From assembly GCF_000425125.1 (NCBI RefSeq), contig NZ_AULE01000024.1, positions 248,001 through 312,000 on the forward strand: 64,000 nt of DNA. Direction: 5' to 3'. Below, piece after piece: positions 35,419 through 43,597 of this stretch. A model generated the notes under the pieces. That model did no database searches. It was not told the DNA's origin and saw only the letters and a program-made list of their open reading frames with translations. The translations under genes and the position numbers were made by a program. Numbering within the stretch: position 1 is the stretch's first letter; each line of letters opens with the position of its first letter. This DNA comes from Paenibacillus taiwanensis DSM 18679. Its GTDB lineage: Bacteria > Bacillota > Bacilli > Paenibacillales > Paenibacillaceae.

Positions 35419-36012
35419 ATGAAATGTGCGGAAGCGCTCGATTGGATATCGGAATACACCGATATGCCGGCTGACGATCCGCGACGTCTTGCGATTGATA
35501 ACCATTTGCAAGAATGTGAGGGGTGTGCGGAGCAATATCGCATATGGGCAGCAAGTGAAGAATGGAATGAGGACCTTATGGATTGGGAGGCGGAAGACGA
35601 GGTGTTCGAAAGAATAACCTTTGAGCCCGCCTTGGTGATGGAACGGATTTATAGCGAGGACCAGTGGCTTATGCCGGTTCATCGTCGCGGTCATCGCATG
35701 TCACCGCGAACACGCAATGTATTAGCGGGGATCATTTCATTTTGTCTAGCTGTGTTTCTATGTAGTCTGATCGTGTTAGTTATCCGCCTTGAACCAAGCA
35801 AGGCAGAACCGGTAACGGGTCTTATCCCGGCCGTTATTGCAGGAAGTACAGACGCAACGACGAATGCTATTATCGTCGATATACCTGCAGATAGTGCGAT
35901 TGAACCACTTCTTCTTGTTCCAACAGTTCCTCATTATTGGATAGCATTATCTTTGTTTGGAGTGACGTTTGCATTACTGCTTCTGAATTGGTTGACGAGG
36001 GTGAAGCAGTAA
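35419..36012 (+). CDS. Membrane anti-sigma factor with zinc-finger (ZAS-like) domain
   Basis: 197 residues. The N-terminal cytoplasmic part has the H-x3-C-x2-C motif (NHLQECEGC, ~29-36) with an upstream Cys, typical of zinc-binding anti-sigma domains. A membrane helix follows (~94-115, AGIISFCLAVFLCSLIVLVI), then an external loop and a second helix at the C terminus (~173-193). It probably holds the preceding sigma factor at the membrane. The trigger is unknown. Confidence 0.85.
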   Translation: MKCAEALDWISEYTDMPADDPRRLAIDNHLQECEGCAEQYRIWAASEEWNEDLMDWEAEDEVFERITFEPALVMERIYSEDQWLMPVHRRGHRMSPRTRNVLAGIISFCLAVFLCSLIVLVIRLEPSKAEPVTGLIPAVIAGSTDATTNAIIVDIPADSAIEPLLLVPTVPHYWIALSLFGVTFALLLLNWLTRVKQ

Positions 36013-36082
36013 GTTCATAATATAGTGAGGGGATTCCCCATCGTAATTAACCTAGTAGATATAGGGTGACCAAGGAGAATTC

Positions 36083-36685
36083 ATGACTTCACAAATAATC
36101 GGACTTGTCCGTCATGGATTGACGGATTGGAATGCATTAGGCAAGATACAGGGACAAACTGATATACCACTGAATGAGATTGGGCGTTCGCAAGCTCTCC
36201 TGTTAGCTGACCGACTTAAACAAGAGGCTTACGTCTTTGAAGCGGTTATATCAAGTGGATTGAGTCGTGCTGAAGAAACAGCTACCATTATTGCTCGCGA
36301 GCTAGACCTTCCGTTACTAGCACCTCATGCGGGGTTGTTAGAGCGTTATTATGGTCAGATAGAAGGTACAACTGCTGAGGAAAGAGAAGCACTGTGGGGT
36401 TTGAATTGGCGCAAGATGGAACTTGGTCAAGAGACTGACGAAGTGCTTCGTCAACGAGCGCACGATAGTTTGGAGCACATTGCATCCGCCGCCAATGGGA
36501 AGAACATCTTAATTGTATCTCATGGCAGTTGGCTGGCGCAGCTGTTTATGGGTTTGTTCGGTGATTCATGTACAGGGCATATTGGCAATTTGTCATTTAC
36601 AGTTATCGAACGTAATGACACAGAATGGCGCTCTCTATTGATGAATTGCTCTGCCCACGTGCAATCCCACTCCCTACAGCGTTAA
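36083..36685 (+). CDS. Histidine phosphatase family protein (phosphoglycerate-mutase-like)
   Basis: 200 residues with the catalytic LVRHGLTDWNALGKIQGQTD (phospho-histidine in RHG), NEIGRSQA, the acid in LLERYYGQIEG and the second histidine in SHGSWLAQL. This is the two-histidine phosphatase branch (GpmB/CobC/PhoE-like). The substrate cannot be told. It begins 70 bp after the anti-sigma gene and is followed by a terminator. Confidence 0.88.
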   Translation: MTSQIIGLVRHGLTDWNALGKIQGQTDIPLNEIGRSQALLLADRLKQEAYVFEAVISSGLSRAEETATIIARELDLPLLAPHAGLLERYYGQIEGTTAEEREALWGLNWRKMELGQETDEVLRQRAHDSLEHIASAANGKNILIVSHGSWLAQLFMGLFGDSCTGHIGNLSFTVIERNDTEWRSLLMNCSAHVQSHSLQR

Positions 36686-36742
36686 TAAACATCGTAATAG
36701 AGTGAGTAGTCGCATTTGTAATGCGACTTACACATCATAATT

Positions 36743-36789
36743 AAGCCTGTCGTTTGCATGCTGCTAAGCATGTATCCGCAGGCTTTTTT
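36743..36789 (+). terminator. Terminator after the histidine phosphatase gene
   Basis: AAGCCTG...CATGC pairs with GCATG...CAGGCTT, followed by seven T. A separate perfect 8-bp hairpin without a T run (GTCGCATT-TGT-AATGCGAC, 36709-36727) lies just upstream. Confidence 0.82.
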
Positions 36790-36917
36790 TGTTGTGTACA
36801 AAAAGTTTTTTTAGCTGTTTAGATATCGTTCGTATAAATAAGTGCAATTTTCCAATAATGGTTACTGTACAACGAGATTCGGCAAGAAATAAAAAGAATA
36901 CGGGATGGAGGTGAAAC

Positions 36918-38066
36918 ATGAACTTAGCGGATATGCTCAGTTACGCGGATATACAGCAGCTTGCACGTATCGCCCGTCAATATGACTGTGAATGCAACTC
37001 GCATTCCAAGCATGAGCTGATTCAATCCATTCTGAGCGCAGTGGGCAGCAGAGATATATTTGAACACCAGGTGGATGCGATGTCATTGGAGGAACTGCGT
37101 TTTTTAAATTCTTTGCTTTTTGATGAACGCGCAGCATTTAGTTTAGAAGAGCTCATTTCACGTGTGCAGCAGACGCGGTTTGATTCACAGCAAGTTGATC
37201 ACAAGGAAACCGTGAGTCCAAGAGATACTATTGTTAAGTTTAAACACAGTGGCTGGTTATTTAATGGGTGCAGTCAGCAAACCAAGTATTTATTTCAGGT
37301 TCCTGATGATCTGAAAAGGAGGTTTCGTGATGTTCTGTACAAGCGATTTCAGCATCAGTTGGTTCATGTGCACGAGCCAGAGGCGTATCGGGATGAGGAT
37401 GGGCGACTAGGTGAAGATCTGATCGAACTGCTTCGATTTGTGCAAACGGAGACTGTGCCGCTTAACAACGAAAGTGTAATGTACAAAAAAACGCAGCAGC
37501 AATTGTTAGAGTGCTTTGCGGTAAAAGAAGCTGTTGTCCAGAAAGGCGAGTGGCGGTTCGGGTACGGCAGAAGGTTTCATGATTACCCCAATCGAATGTC
37601 ATTGATCTACGACTATGCTTTTTATCAAGGCTGGCTGGAGGAAATGGAAGGTTTTTTGCGGTTAACTGCGACAGGGCAAGAACGGTTGATGAATGGGGCC
37701 AGATATGAGCCGATACAGCCTATATATCGCTTTTGGTTAAAACTATACAAAAATGCGATACCCAATTTATTGTCCATTGTGCACTGGGTAAACTTGTGTT
37801 GCGTGCGCTGGTCAACATTACAATCGTTAGAGTCCATTTTGCAGCCATATCTCAAGCCGTTTTATTATGATACGCCGCAATCTATCTTTAGAGAGCGCAT
37901 TGTTCGTATGATGGTATATTTGGGGCTGTTGCGGTATGGAGAGCATTCAGAGCTTGGTCCGCTTATACAGGTTACGAAGCGTGGACAAACTTTAATTCAT
38001 GGGGTGTATGTAGACCATGACGATAAGATTCCATTAATGGTTGACAAGCAGCAACGGCATTGCTAA
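36918..38066 (+). CDS. Uncharacterised 382-residue protein
   Basis: Soluble protein with no signal or membrane segment. The N terminus (~1-42, ADIQQLARIARQYDCECNS then KHELIQSIL) resembles the short helix-extended-helix of SAP/Rho-N nucleic-acid-binding domains. Two later stretches (~210-250 and ~320-370) look like winged-helix segments (GYGRRFHDYPNRMSLIYDYA; VKRG-like VTKRGQTLIHG end). I do not recognise the family. ATG 36918 follows GGGATGGAGGTG. It may belong with DNA- or RNA-associated proteins, but this is inference. Confidence 0.7.
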   Translation: MNLADMLSYADIQQLARIARQYDCECNSHSKHELIQSILSAVGSRDIFEHQVDAMSLEELRFLNSLLFDERAAFSLEELISRVQQTRFDSQQVDHKETVSPRDTIVKFKHSGWLFNGCSQQTKYLFQVPDDLKRRFRDVLYKRFQHQLVHVHEPEAYRDEDGRLGEDLIELLRFVQTETVPLNNESVMYKKTQQQLLECFAVKEAVVQKGEWRFGYGRRFHDYPNRMSLIYDYAFYQGWLEEMEGFLRLTATGQERLMNGARYEPIQPIYRFWLKLYKNAIPNLLSIVHWVNLCCVRWSTLQSLESILQPYLKPFYYDTPQSIFRERIVRMMVYLGLLRYGEHSELGPLIQVTKRGQTLIHGVYVDHDDKIPLMVDKQQRHC

Positions 38067-38150
38067 GATGAGTCCAACTTTTTTCTTGCTGCGCTTGCAA
38101 AAACCTATTCTGCTTATTGGAAGGCGCAAGAACCTGTTGGAGGCGATCGT

Positions 38151-38660
38151 TTGTTGTACATACCCTATCAAGATAAGAGGCCACGTATCGATGAATCGGT
38201 ATTTGTGGCGGATGGAGCTAAGCTTATTGGCGACGTTACAATCGGCGCAGGCTCCACTGTATGGTTTAATGCAGTGCTGCGTGGAGATCTGGCACCTATT
38301 CATATCGCAGAACGCGTCAATATTCAGGACGGTGTTATCGGACACGTCAACACCAATCAGCCACTCCTTGTAAGCGATGATGTATCTGTTGGGCATGCCG
38401 CTATTATACATGGCTGTCGGATAGGCAAGGGTACATTAATTGGCATGGGGGCTATCGTCCTGAACGGTGCGGAACTCGGTGAATATGCTTTAATAGGGGC
38501 AGGATCGGTCATTACCGAAAATAAAAAAATACCGGCCTATACTCTTTCTCTCGGTTCACCCGCACGAGTTATCCGCGAGCTGACAGAAGAAGATTTACAG
38601 CGTATGAAACGAACAACAGATAGCTATGTGGTGAAAGGAAAGGAATATAGGAGCTCTTAA
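38151..38660 (+). CDS. Gamma-carbonic-anhydrase-like hexapeptide protein
   Basis: 169-residue left-handed beta-helix protein of the YrdA/CaiE/gamma-CA family. Hexapeptide repeats run from VADGAKLIGDVTIGAG to the C-terminal SLGSPARVIREL. The three zinc-ligand histidines appear in IGHVNTN and VGHAAIIHG. It starts at TTG 38151 (TTG 38154 also possible) after TTGGAGGCG. Real carbonic anhydrase activity is not certain for this subfamily. Confidence 0.87.
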   Translation: MLYIPYQDKRPRIDESVFVADGAKLIGDVTIGAGSTVWFNAVLRGDLAPIHIAERVNIQDGVIGHVNTNQPLLVSDDVSVGHAAIIHGCRIGKGTLIGMGAIVLNGAELGEYALIGAGSVITENKKIPAYTLSLGSPARVIRELTEEDLQRMKRTTDSYVVKGKEYRSS

Positions 38661-38685
38661 GCGTTCGGGTTTGGAGGTGCATCCT

Positions 38686-38865
38686 ATGGATAAAATGAAG
38701 GTTTCTTACGAAGTGATGTTAGGCTTGACGGCAGAGATGATATGGGACGACGCCATTCGCAAGCATCGTACCCGTCAAATTTACGTAGCAATTGATGAAG
38801 CATTGGCTACAGGGGATGAAGCATCCTTTCAAATGCTGACGAACGAGCTGAAAACGTTACAATGA
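38686..38865 (+). CDS. Minimal IDEAL-domain protein (YpiB-related)
   Basis: 59 residues ending in the IDEAL motif itself (YVAIDEALATGDEASFQ). B. subtilis YpiB, which sits at this place before ypiF-qcrA, has about 179 residues with the IDEAL domain at its C terminus. Here only the domain plus about 35 residues remains. ATG 38686 follows GGAGGTGC. The stop codon lies at the base of the terminator stem. Confidence 0.78.
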   Translation: MDKMKVSYEVMLGLTAEMIWDDAIRKHRTRQIYVAIDEALATGDEASFQMLTNELKTLQ

Positions 38866-38895
38866 AGAACGCATCATGCGATTCTTCATTTTTTT
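38864..38895 (+). terminator. Terminator overlapping the stop codon of the IDEAL gene
   Basis: GAAGAA-C-GCAT pairs with ATGC-GA-TTCTTC (38864-38887), followed by a seven-T run. Confidence 0.82.
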
Positions 38896-38947
38896 GTGCA
38901 AATCAGTATAATGGAGAGGAAGAAGTAGGAAAAACGGAGGGGACAGC

Positions 38948-39400
38948 ATGAAGTTCAGTGAAATCTCGGAAGCGCAGTGGCAACAATGGAAACCGTATTT
39001 GGACACGTGTGTCATTCCTGTTACAGGATTGACAGGAGCTCTGGCACCTTTCCAAGCGACAGCAAGTTTGGAACAGTTAAGAGATTGGCTGGAGCATGTC
39101 GAAATTCCCTTTCATGGACGTATCGTCACTTATCCCGCCTACCATTTTGTTGACCCTTCATCGGACTTTCAGACTGTAAATGGAGAGTGGACCAAGTTAG
39201 ATCGTTTAGCCTTAGAGCTTAAAGCTGCTGGCTTCCGTTATGTAATTGCGATGTCTGCTCAGGTGGAGCTTCCGCATCAGCCGCTGTCGAATTTTGATCT
39301 TGTATTAACGCCATTTGCGATTCGAATAACGGAGAGTGAAAATAGTCGCCAACGAATCAGTGAACTTGTCCAAACAATGTGGTCTTCATCACAATACTAG
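38948..39400 (+). CDS. ypiF: YpiF-like protein (DUF2487)
   Basis: 150-residue soluble protein of unknown function, directly before qcrA as in B. subtilis ypiF. It starts at ATG 38948 after AACGGAGGGGACAGC. FHGRIVTYPAYHFVD and the C-terminal LTPFAIRIT are the most conserved-looking parts. It may help cytochrome bc assembly, but this rests only on conserved position. Confidence 0.75.
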   Translation: MKFSEISEAQWQQWKPYLDTCVIPVTGLTGALAPFQATASLEQLRDWLEHVEIPFHGRIVTYPAYHFVDPSSDFQTVNGEWTKLDRLALELKAAGFRYVIAMSAQVELPHQPLSNFDLVLTPFAIRITESENSRQRISELVQTMWSSSQY

Positions 39401-39451
39401 TGTCAAATGTGACAAAATCCCAACATTTAACGAAACACTATTGGTTGATCG

Positions 39452-39468
39452 TACCAAATTAATTGGTA
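39452..39468 (+). promoter_or_regulatory. Operator-like inverted repeat before the qcrA promoter
   Basis: TACCAA-ATTAA-TTGGTA is a perfect 6-bp inverted repeat ending 5 bp before the -35 box. The position suits an activator or a repressor. It is not the Rex consensus (TTGTGAA...TTCACAA). The binding protein is unknown. Confidence 0.5.
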
Positions 39469-39473
39469 AATTC

Positions 39474-39502
39474 TTGACGCTTACATAGGGCTGGGATATT
39501 AT
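39474..39502 (+). promoter_or_regulatory. Sigma-A promoter of qcrABC
   Basis: TTGACG (39474-39479), 17 bp, TATTAT (39497-39502), 77 bp upstream of qcrA. Confidence 0.72.
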
Positions 39503-39578
39503 AGTGATGTCCTAGTTAGAATGTGATAATCGTCATAGTAAGCTGCGAGAATGGTTGGGTAAAGGGGGGGAAGAGACG

Positions 39579-40118
39579 ATGAGCAAACCGCATGAGAACG
39601 AGCATAATCCTCACAAACCAGCGGCACGCAAAGAAATGTCGCGTCGACAATTTCTTTCATACACGTTAGGTGGGGCGACTGCTTTTATGGCGGGGGGAGC
39701 AGCATTGCCAATGGTTCGGTTTGCGGTAGATCCACTTTTGCAGAAAAAGACAGAGGGAAATTACATCAAGGTTGTAGAAGTAAGCAAGATTACAGATCAG
39801 CCGCAAGAATTCAACTTCGAAGTGACGCAAGTTGACGGTTGGTACGAAAGCAAGCCGACATTGACAGCGTGGATTCGCAAGGATGATCAAGGAATTTTGG
39901 CGTTATCCCCGATATGTAAGCATTTGGGCTGTACAGTTTCCTGGAACAACAATGCGAAGTATAAAGACCAGTATTTCTGTCCTTGTCACGGCGCGCACTA
40001 TACATCGGATGGTAAGCAGCTAGCTGTAGCCCGTGCACCATTGGATGAATACAAAGTAAAGATCAAAGACGGTTTTGTTTACTTGGGCGATAAGATGCCG
40101 AACACACGTGCGAAATAA
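39579..40118 (+). CDS. qcrA: Menaquinol:cytochrome c reductase Rieske iron-sulfur subunit
   Basis: 179 residues. The N terminus has a twin-arginine-like signal anchor (MSRRQFLSYTLGGATAF). The Rieske cluster ligands are CKHLGC and CPCHGAHY. It accepts electrons from menaquinol and passes them to the c-type heme of QcrC. ATG 39579 follows GGGGGGAAGAG; the frame from 39555 is less likely. First gene of qcrABC. Confidence 0.96.
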   Translation: MSKPHENEHNPHKPAARKEMSRRQFLSYTLGGATAFMAGGAALPMVRFAVDPLLQKKTEGNYIKVVEVSKITDQPQEFNFEVTQVDGWYESKPTLTAWIRKDDQGILALSPICKHLGCTVSWNNNAKYKDQYFCPCHGAHYTSDGKQLAVARAPLDEYKVKIKDGFVYLGDKMPNTRAK

Positions 40119-40134
40119 GGAGGCGTAGCAACAG

Positions 40135-40806
40135 ATGTTTAAGGGTGTTTACAACTGGATTGACGAACGTCTCGATATTACGCCGATGTGGCGGGACGTT
40201 GCCGATCACGAAGTACCGGAACATGTCAACCCCGCGCACCATTTCTCCGCATTTGTGTATTGCTTCGGCGGATTGACGTTCTTTATTACCGTTATCCAGA
40301 TTTTGTCTGGAATGTTTCTGACTATGTATTATGTACCGGATATTGTGAATGCCTATTACAGCGTTGAATATTTGCAGACTAAAGTAGCATTTGGGCAGAT
40401 CGTTCGCGGTATGCACCATTGGGGCGCAAGTCTCGTTATTGTAATGATGTTTTTACATACGCTTCGCGTATTCTTTACGGGTTCATACAAGGCTCCGCGT
40501 GAGATGAACTGGGTCGTTGGGATGTTAATCTTCTTTGTAATGCTCGGCCTTGGTTTCACAGGATACTTGCTCCCGTGGGATAACAAAGCATATTTTGCTA
40601 CCAAAGTCGGTATGGAGATTGCGGATACGGTTCCTTACATAGGACCTTACTTAAAAGAATTGATGCAAGGCGGCACGATCGTAGGCGCCCAGACTTTGAC
40701 GCGATTCTTTGCCATCCACGTCTTCTTCCTGCCGGCAGGCCTGTTAGCCTTGTTAGGCGCTCACTTCTTTATGATTCGCCGTCAAGGTATTTCCGGACCG
40801 CTATAA
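40135..40806 (+). CDS. qcrB: Menaquinol:cytochrome c reductase cytochrome b6 subunit
   Basis: 223 residues with four membrane helices. Heme-ligand histidines are in HHFSAFVYC, GMHHWGASLVIVMMFLHTLR and the IHVFFLPAGLLALLGAH helix. Cys43 matches the position that covalently binds the extra heme c(i) in B. subtilis QcrB. It starts 16 bp after qcrA. Confidence 0.96.
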   Translation: MFKGVYNWIDERLDITPMWRDVADHEVPEHVNPAHHFSAFVYCFGGLTFFITVIQILSGMFLTMYYVPDIVNAYYSVEYLQTKVAFGQIVRGMHHWGASLVIVMMFLHTLRVFFTGSYKAPREMNWVVGMLIFFVMLGLGFTGYLLPWDNKAYFATKVGMEIADTVPYIGPYLKELMQGGTIVGAQTLTRFFAIHVFFLPAGLLALLGAHFFMIRRQGISGPL

Positions 40807-40822
40807 GAGAGGAGGAACCAAG

Positions 40823-41707
40823 ATGGCACACGGACATTCATCCAAAGAAAAAGTCGTGTATGTTGGCGACTCCCGCGTAAAGAAAAGAAGTTACAATCCG
40901 GAACAGCCGGACTACACGGCGTATCCTGGCAAGTCGGAAGCATTTATTCCCAACTTCCTGCTTAAGGAATGGATGGTAGGCGTCGTGGCGTTGGTTGCAT
41001 TTCTTGTACTGACGATTTCCGAGCCGCCACCGTTAGGTTATCCAGCCAATCCAAACAACACAGGATTTGTTCCGATTCCAGACTGGTACTTCCTGTTCCT
41101 GTATCAATTACTGAAGTATCCATATGCCTCTGGTTCCTACGTTGTAATTGGAACCGTACTAATTCCAGCAGTTATGTTCGGCGGGCTGGTTATGGCACCT
41201 TTCCTCGATTCAGGTAAAGAACGTCGTTTCTACAAACGACCAATCGCTTCCTCCTTAATGTTTGTATCTCTGCTTGCGATTATATACTTAACCAAAGTCG
41301 CGTGGAATGGATATGAACATGAGTTAAAAGAGCTTAACATCATCCCAGAGCATATTGAACGTGAAGAGAAAGCTCGCGAGGCAGCAGCGGCTGGTAAGCC
41401 TACGGGTCAAGCTAAGCCAGGAGGCAAGGAAGTTGCAATCGTAGACAAAGATGACCCGGCGATGGCCTCCTTTAAGAAAGCGACTTGTGTGGCGTGCCAC
41501 GGTGCTGACTTGAAAGGCGCAAGCGCTCCAAGCCTACGCGGAATTGGGGATACGCTTTCAAAAGATGAGATTTTAAAGATCATCCACGAGGGCAAAAACG
41601 ATGGCAAAATGCCAGCGATGTATGATACGGCAATTGGTGCAGGCCTTACAGATCAGGACATTGATCACCTAGCGGAATGGCTTGCGAAACAGAAAGCAGC
41701 ACAGTAA
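40823..41707 (+). CDS. qcrC: Menaquinol:cytochrome c reductase subunit IV-cytochrome c fusion
   Basis: 294 residues: an N-terminal subunit-IV-like part with three membrane helices (~48-155, including the SEPPPLGYPANP loop), a charged Lys/Glu/Gly linker (~175-210) and a C-terminal cytochrome c domain with heme motif CVACH (~222) and a likely Met ligand near GKMPAMY. This fusion is the usual Firmicute form. A terminator follows. Confidence 0.96.
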   Translation: MAHGHSSKEKVVYVGDSRVKKRSYNPEQPDYTAYPGKSEAFIPNFLLKEWMVGVVALVAFLVLTISEPPPLGYPANPNNTGFVPIPDWYFLFLYQLLKYPYASGSYVVIGTVLIPAVMFGGLVMAPFLDSGKERRFYKRPIASSLMFVSLLAIIYLTKVAWNGYEHELKELNIIPEHIEREEKAREAAAAGKPTGQAKPGGKEVAIVDKDDPAMASFKKATCVACHGADLKGASAPSLRGIGDTLSKDEILKIIHEGKNDGKMPAMYDTAIGAGLTDQDIDHLAEWLAKQKAAQ

Positions 41708-41721
41708 AATATAGTTAGGAA

Positions 41722-41757
41722 CAACCTGATCGTTAATGACGGTCAGGTTTTGTTTGT
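41722..41757 (+). terminator. Terminator after qcrC
   Basis: AACCTGA...CGT pairs with ACG...TCAGGTT, ending in TTGTTTGTT. Confidence 0.8.
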
Positions 41758-41858
41758 TATACAGCTAGTACATAGCTTTTTTGGGGATGTATGTTGTCCA
41801 AGCGATGTCGTTGGTCTAGTCGCTTTTGTTTTATTATTTTGGGAGGCTGTGGTATTCG

Positions 41859-42521
41859 TTGAAGGTATCAATGTTGTGGAGTCGCTATTTTTTGAAGCAA
41901 AGATGGGTGCTATGGACGTTATTTCTAACCAATCTGGCAGGAACTATTTATGGTTACTACTGGTATAAGTATCAATTGGTGGACACGTGGGACAATTTTC
42001 CGAAATGGCAAATTGTATTTGTTCCCGATAGTCCGACAGCAAGTTTGTTTTTTTCATTAGCCTTGTTGTTCTTACTATTTCCGATAACAAAACCGAAAAA
42101 GTGGCTAAGCGCGGCCCGAGTTGTCATCGAGGCCTTAGCTGTTGTAACTTCTATTAAGTACGGGGTCTGGGCATGTGCAATGATATTGGCAGGTGCTTAT
42201 CAAGGGGACCCGATGATTTGGCAGGATTGGATGTTAATAGGTTCACATTTAGCGATGGCTATTGAAGCCGTTTTATTTGTGCGGCTATTCCGTTTTGCTG
42301 GAATAAGTCTTAGTGTTGCAGCAGCATGGACGTGGCTGAATGATTATGTGGATTACAAATATGGTGTGTATCCCTATTTACCACAAGCATTATGGGACGA
42401 CGTATCAACAGTGTCTACTTTTACGATCGTGTTAACCGGAATGAGTGTATTGACTGCTGGCGTCGCGTGTTACTACCGGTTTAAACAAGAACGTATGACG
42501 AACAGCAACTCGTTAAGCTGA
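41859..42521 (+). CDS. ypjA: YpjA-like membrane protein (DUF1405)
   Basis: 220 residues with about six hydrophobic helices. The N-terminal helix ends in GTIYGYYWYKYQL, and the KYGVWA and NDYVDYKYGVYPYLP segments are typical of the family. Unknown function; the gene follows qcrC in B. subtilis too. Start options are TTG 41859 (after GGGAGG) and ATG 41871 (after GAAGGT); an opening at 41826 lacks a ribosome binding site. Confidence 0.82.
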   Translation: MKVSMLWSRYFLKQRWVLWTLFLTNLAGTIYGYYWYKYQLVDTWDNFPKWQIVFVPDSPTASLFFSLALLFLLFPITKPKKWLSAARVVIEALAVVTSIKYGVWACAMILAGAYQGDPMIWQDWMLIGSHLAMAIEAVLFVRLFRFAGISLSVAAAWTWLNDYVDYKYGVYPYLPQALWDDVSTVSTFTIVLTGMSVLTAGVACYYRFKQERMTNSNSLS

Positions 42522-42643
42522 ATGTGAAATAGGAAAGCTGGTTTCGTTGTTGAGCGTAGCCACACTTGTTTTCTTTATTTATAGAAGAAAATGCCGTTCT
42601 AAATACGGACATCACCCCATAGGTTAGTCAAGGAGGGATGTCC

Positions 42644-43480
42644 ATGTACCGGTACACAATTGTGAGTGTCTTATTGGCTGTCATTATACTCATCTTCACC
42701 AGCCCACTCCTTCATGCGTTAAATGATACGGTTAAGGAGTCGAAAGAACAGACGATACACCAAGGATGGAGGATGGTTGATGCCTCCACGGAACGTTTAT
42801 ACCGAAAAGTTGCTTCTGGTGATGTGTCGGGAGCTTTGCATACGGTGAAAGAGCTGGAACGGGCGTTTTCGTCAGCAGAATTGTTTCATAACATGACTAC
42901 TGATCAAATGAACGTCATTACAGAAACGTATAAGGACATGTTGCGTAAGCTTCAGGCAGCCTCCTCTAACGGAAAAGAGCTATCTCACGCGGTTGCCAAG
43001 TTTAAACTGGCAGTTGATGCGCTCGCACATCCGGACCAATCGATGTGGCTACAGTATGAACAAGTGCTGCGAGATGATCTGGAACAAATGGTTCAGGCGG
43101 TGACTAAGCAGCAGTGGGATCAAGCCAGTCGCCTCTGGTTAGAGCATACGGATCGGATAATGCCCGCAGTGGCGATACAAAGGCCTGTACAGACAATTGA
43201 AATGTTAAAGTCTATTAATGTGCTCGTGCTGAAGATTACGGATGCAGAAGCATCAAGAGATCAGGCGCGAAAAGCTTTACAGAATTATGAGCCTATGCTG
43301 ATGAAGGCGTTGTTTGGTCACATAAAAGATAGCCCTGCATTTGCGAATGTGACGGAGGATCAAATTCCATTACGGGTTGTAATGTGGTTAGCTTGTATAG
43401 TAACAGTGACTTTGGCATATGTCGCTTATCAGAAATATCGTTATCAAGAACATCATATTCATGCAGGTCCGTGGAATTAA
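42644..43480 (+). CDS. ypjB: Sporulation-associated protein YpjB
   Basis: 278 residues with an N-terminal signal anchor (~4-22, VSVLLAVIILIFTSPLL), a long helical extracytoplasmic part and a C-terminal membrane helix (~247-265). It matches the SpoYpjB family, which is linked to sporulation in Bacillus, with no known activity. ATG 42644 is at proper distance from AAGGAGGG; ATG 42638 is too close. It ends at a bidirectional terminator facing the YitT-like gene. Confidence 0.8.
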   Translation: MYRYTIVSVLLAVIILIFTSPLLHALNDTVKESKEQTIHQGWRMVDASTERLYRKVASGDVSGALHTVKELERAFSSAELFHNMTTDQMNVITETYKDMLRKLQAASSNGKELSHAVAKFKLAVDALAHPDQSMWLQYEQVLRDDLEQMVQAVTKQQWDQASRLWLEHTDRIMPAVAIQRPVQTIEMLKSINVLVLKITDAEASRDQARKALQNYEPMLMKALFGHIKDSPAFANVTEDQIPLRVVMWLACIVTVTLAYVAYQKYRYQEHHIHAGPWN

Positions 43481-43535
43481 TCAAGCTTGTGCTGAAACGA
43501 AACGACCTATCATGAGTATTAATCGATCCTATATA

Positions 43536-43584
43536 AAAGAGGCCGACAGTACACGTCTATTGACGAGTATGTCGACCTCTTTTT
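43536..43584. terminator. Bidirectional terminator between ypjB and the YitT-like gene
   Basis: AAAGAGG-C-CGACA pairs with TGTCG-A-CCTCTTTTT. A runs on one side and T runs on the other allow termination in both directions, as expected for the convergent neighbours. Confidence 0.82.
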
Positions 43585-43597
43585 GATTCAGTGCTTC

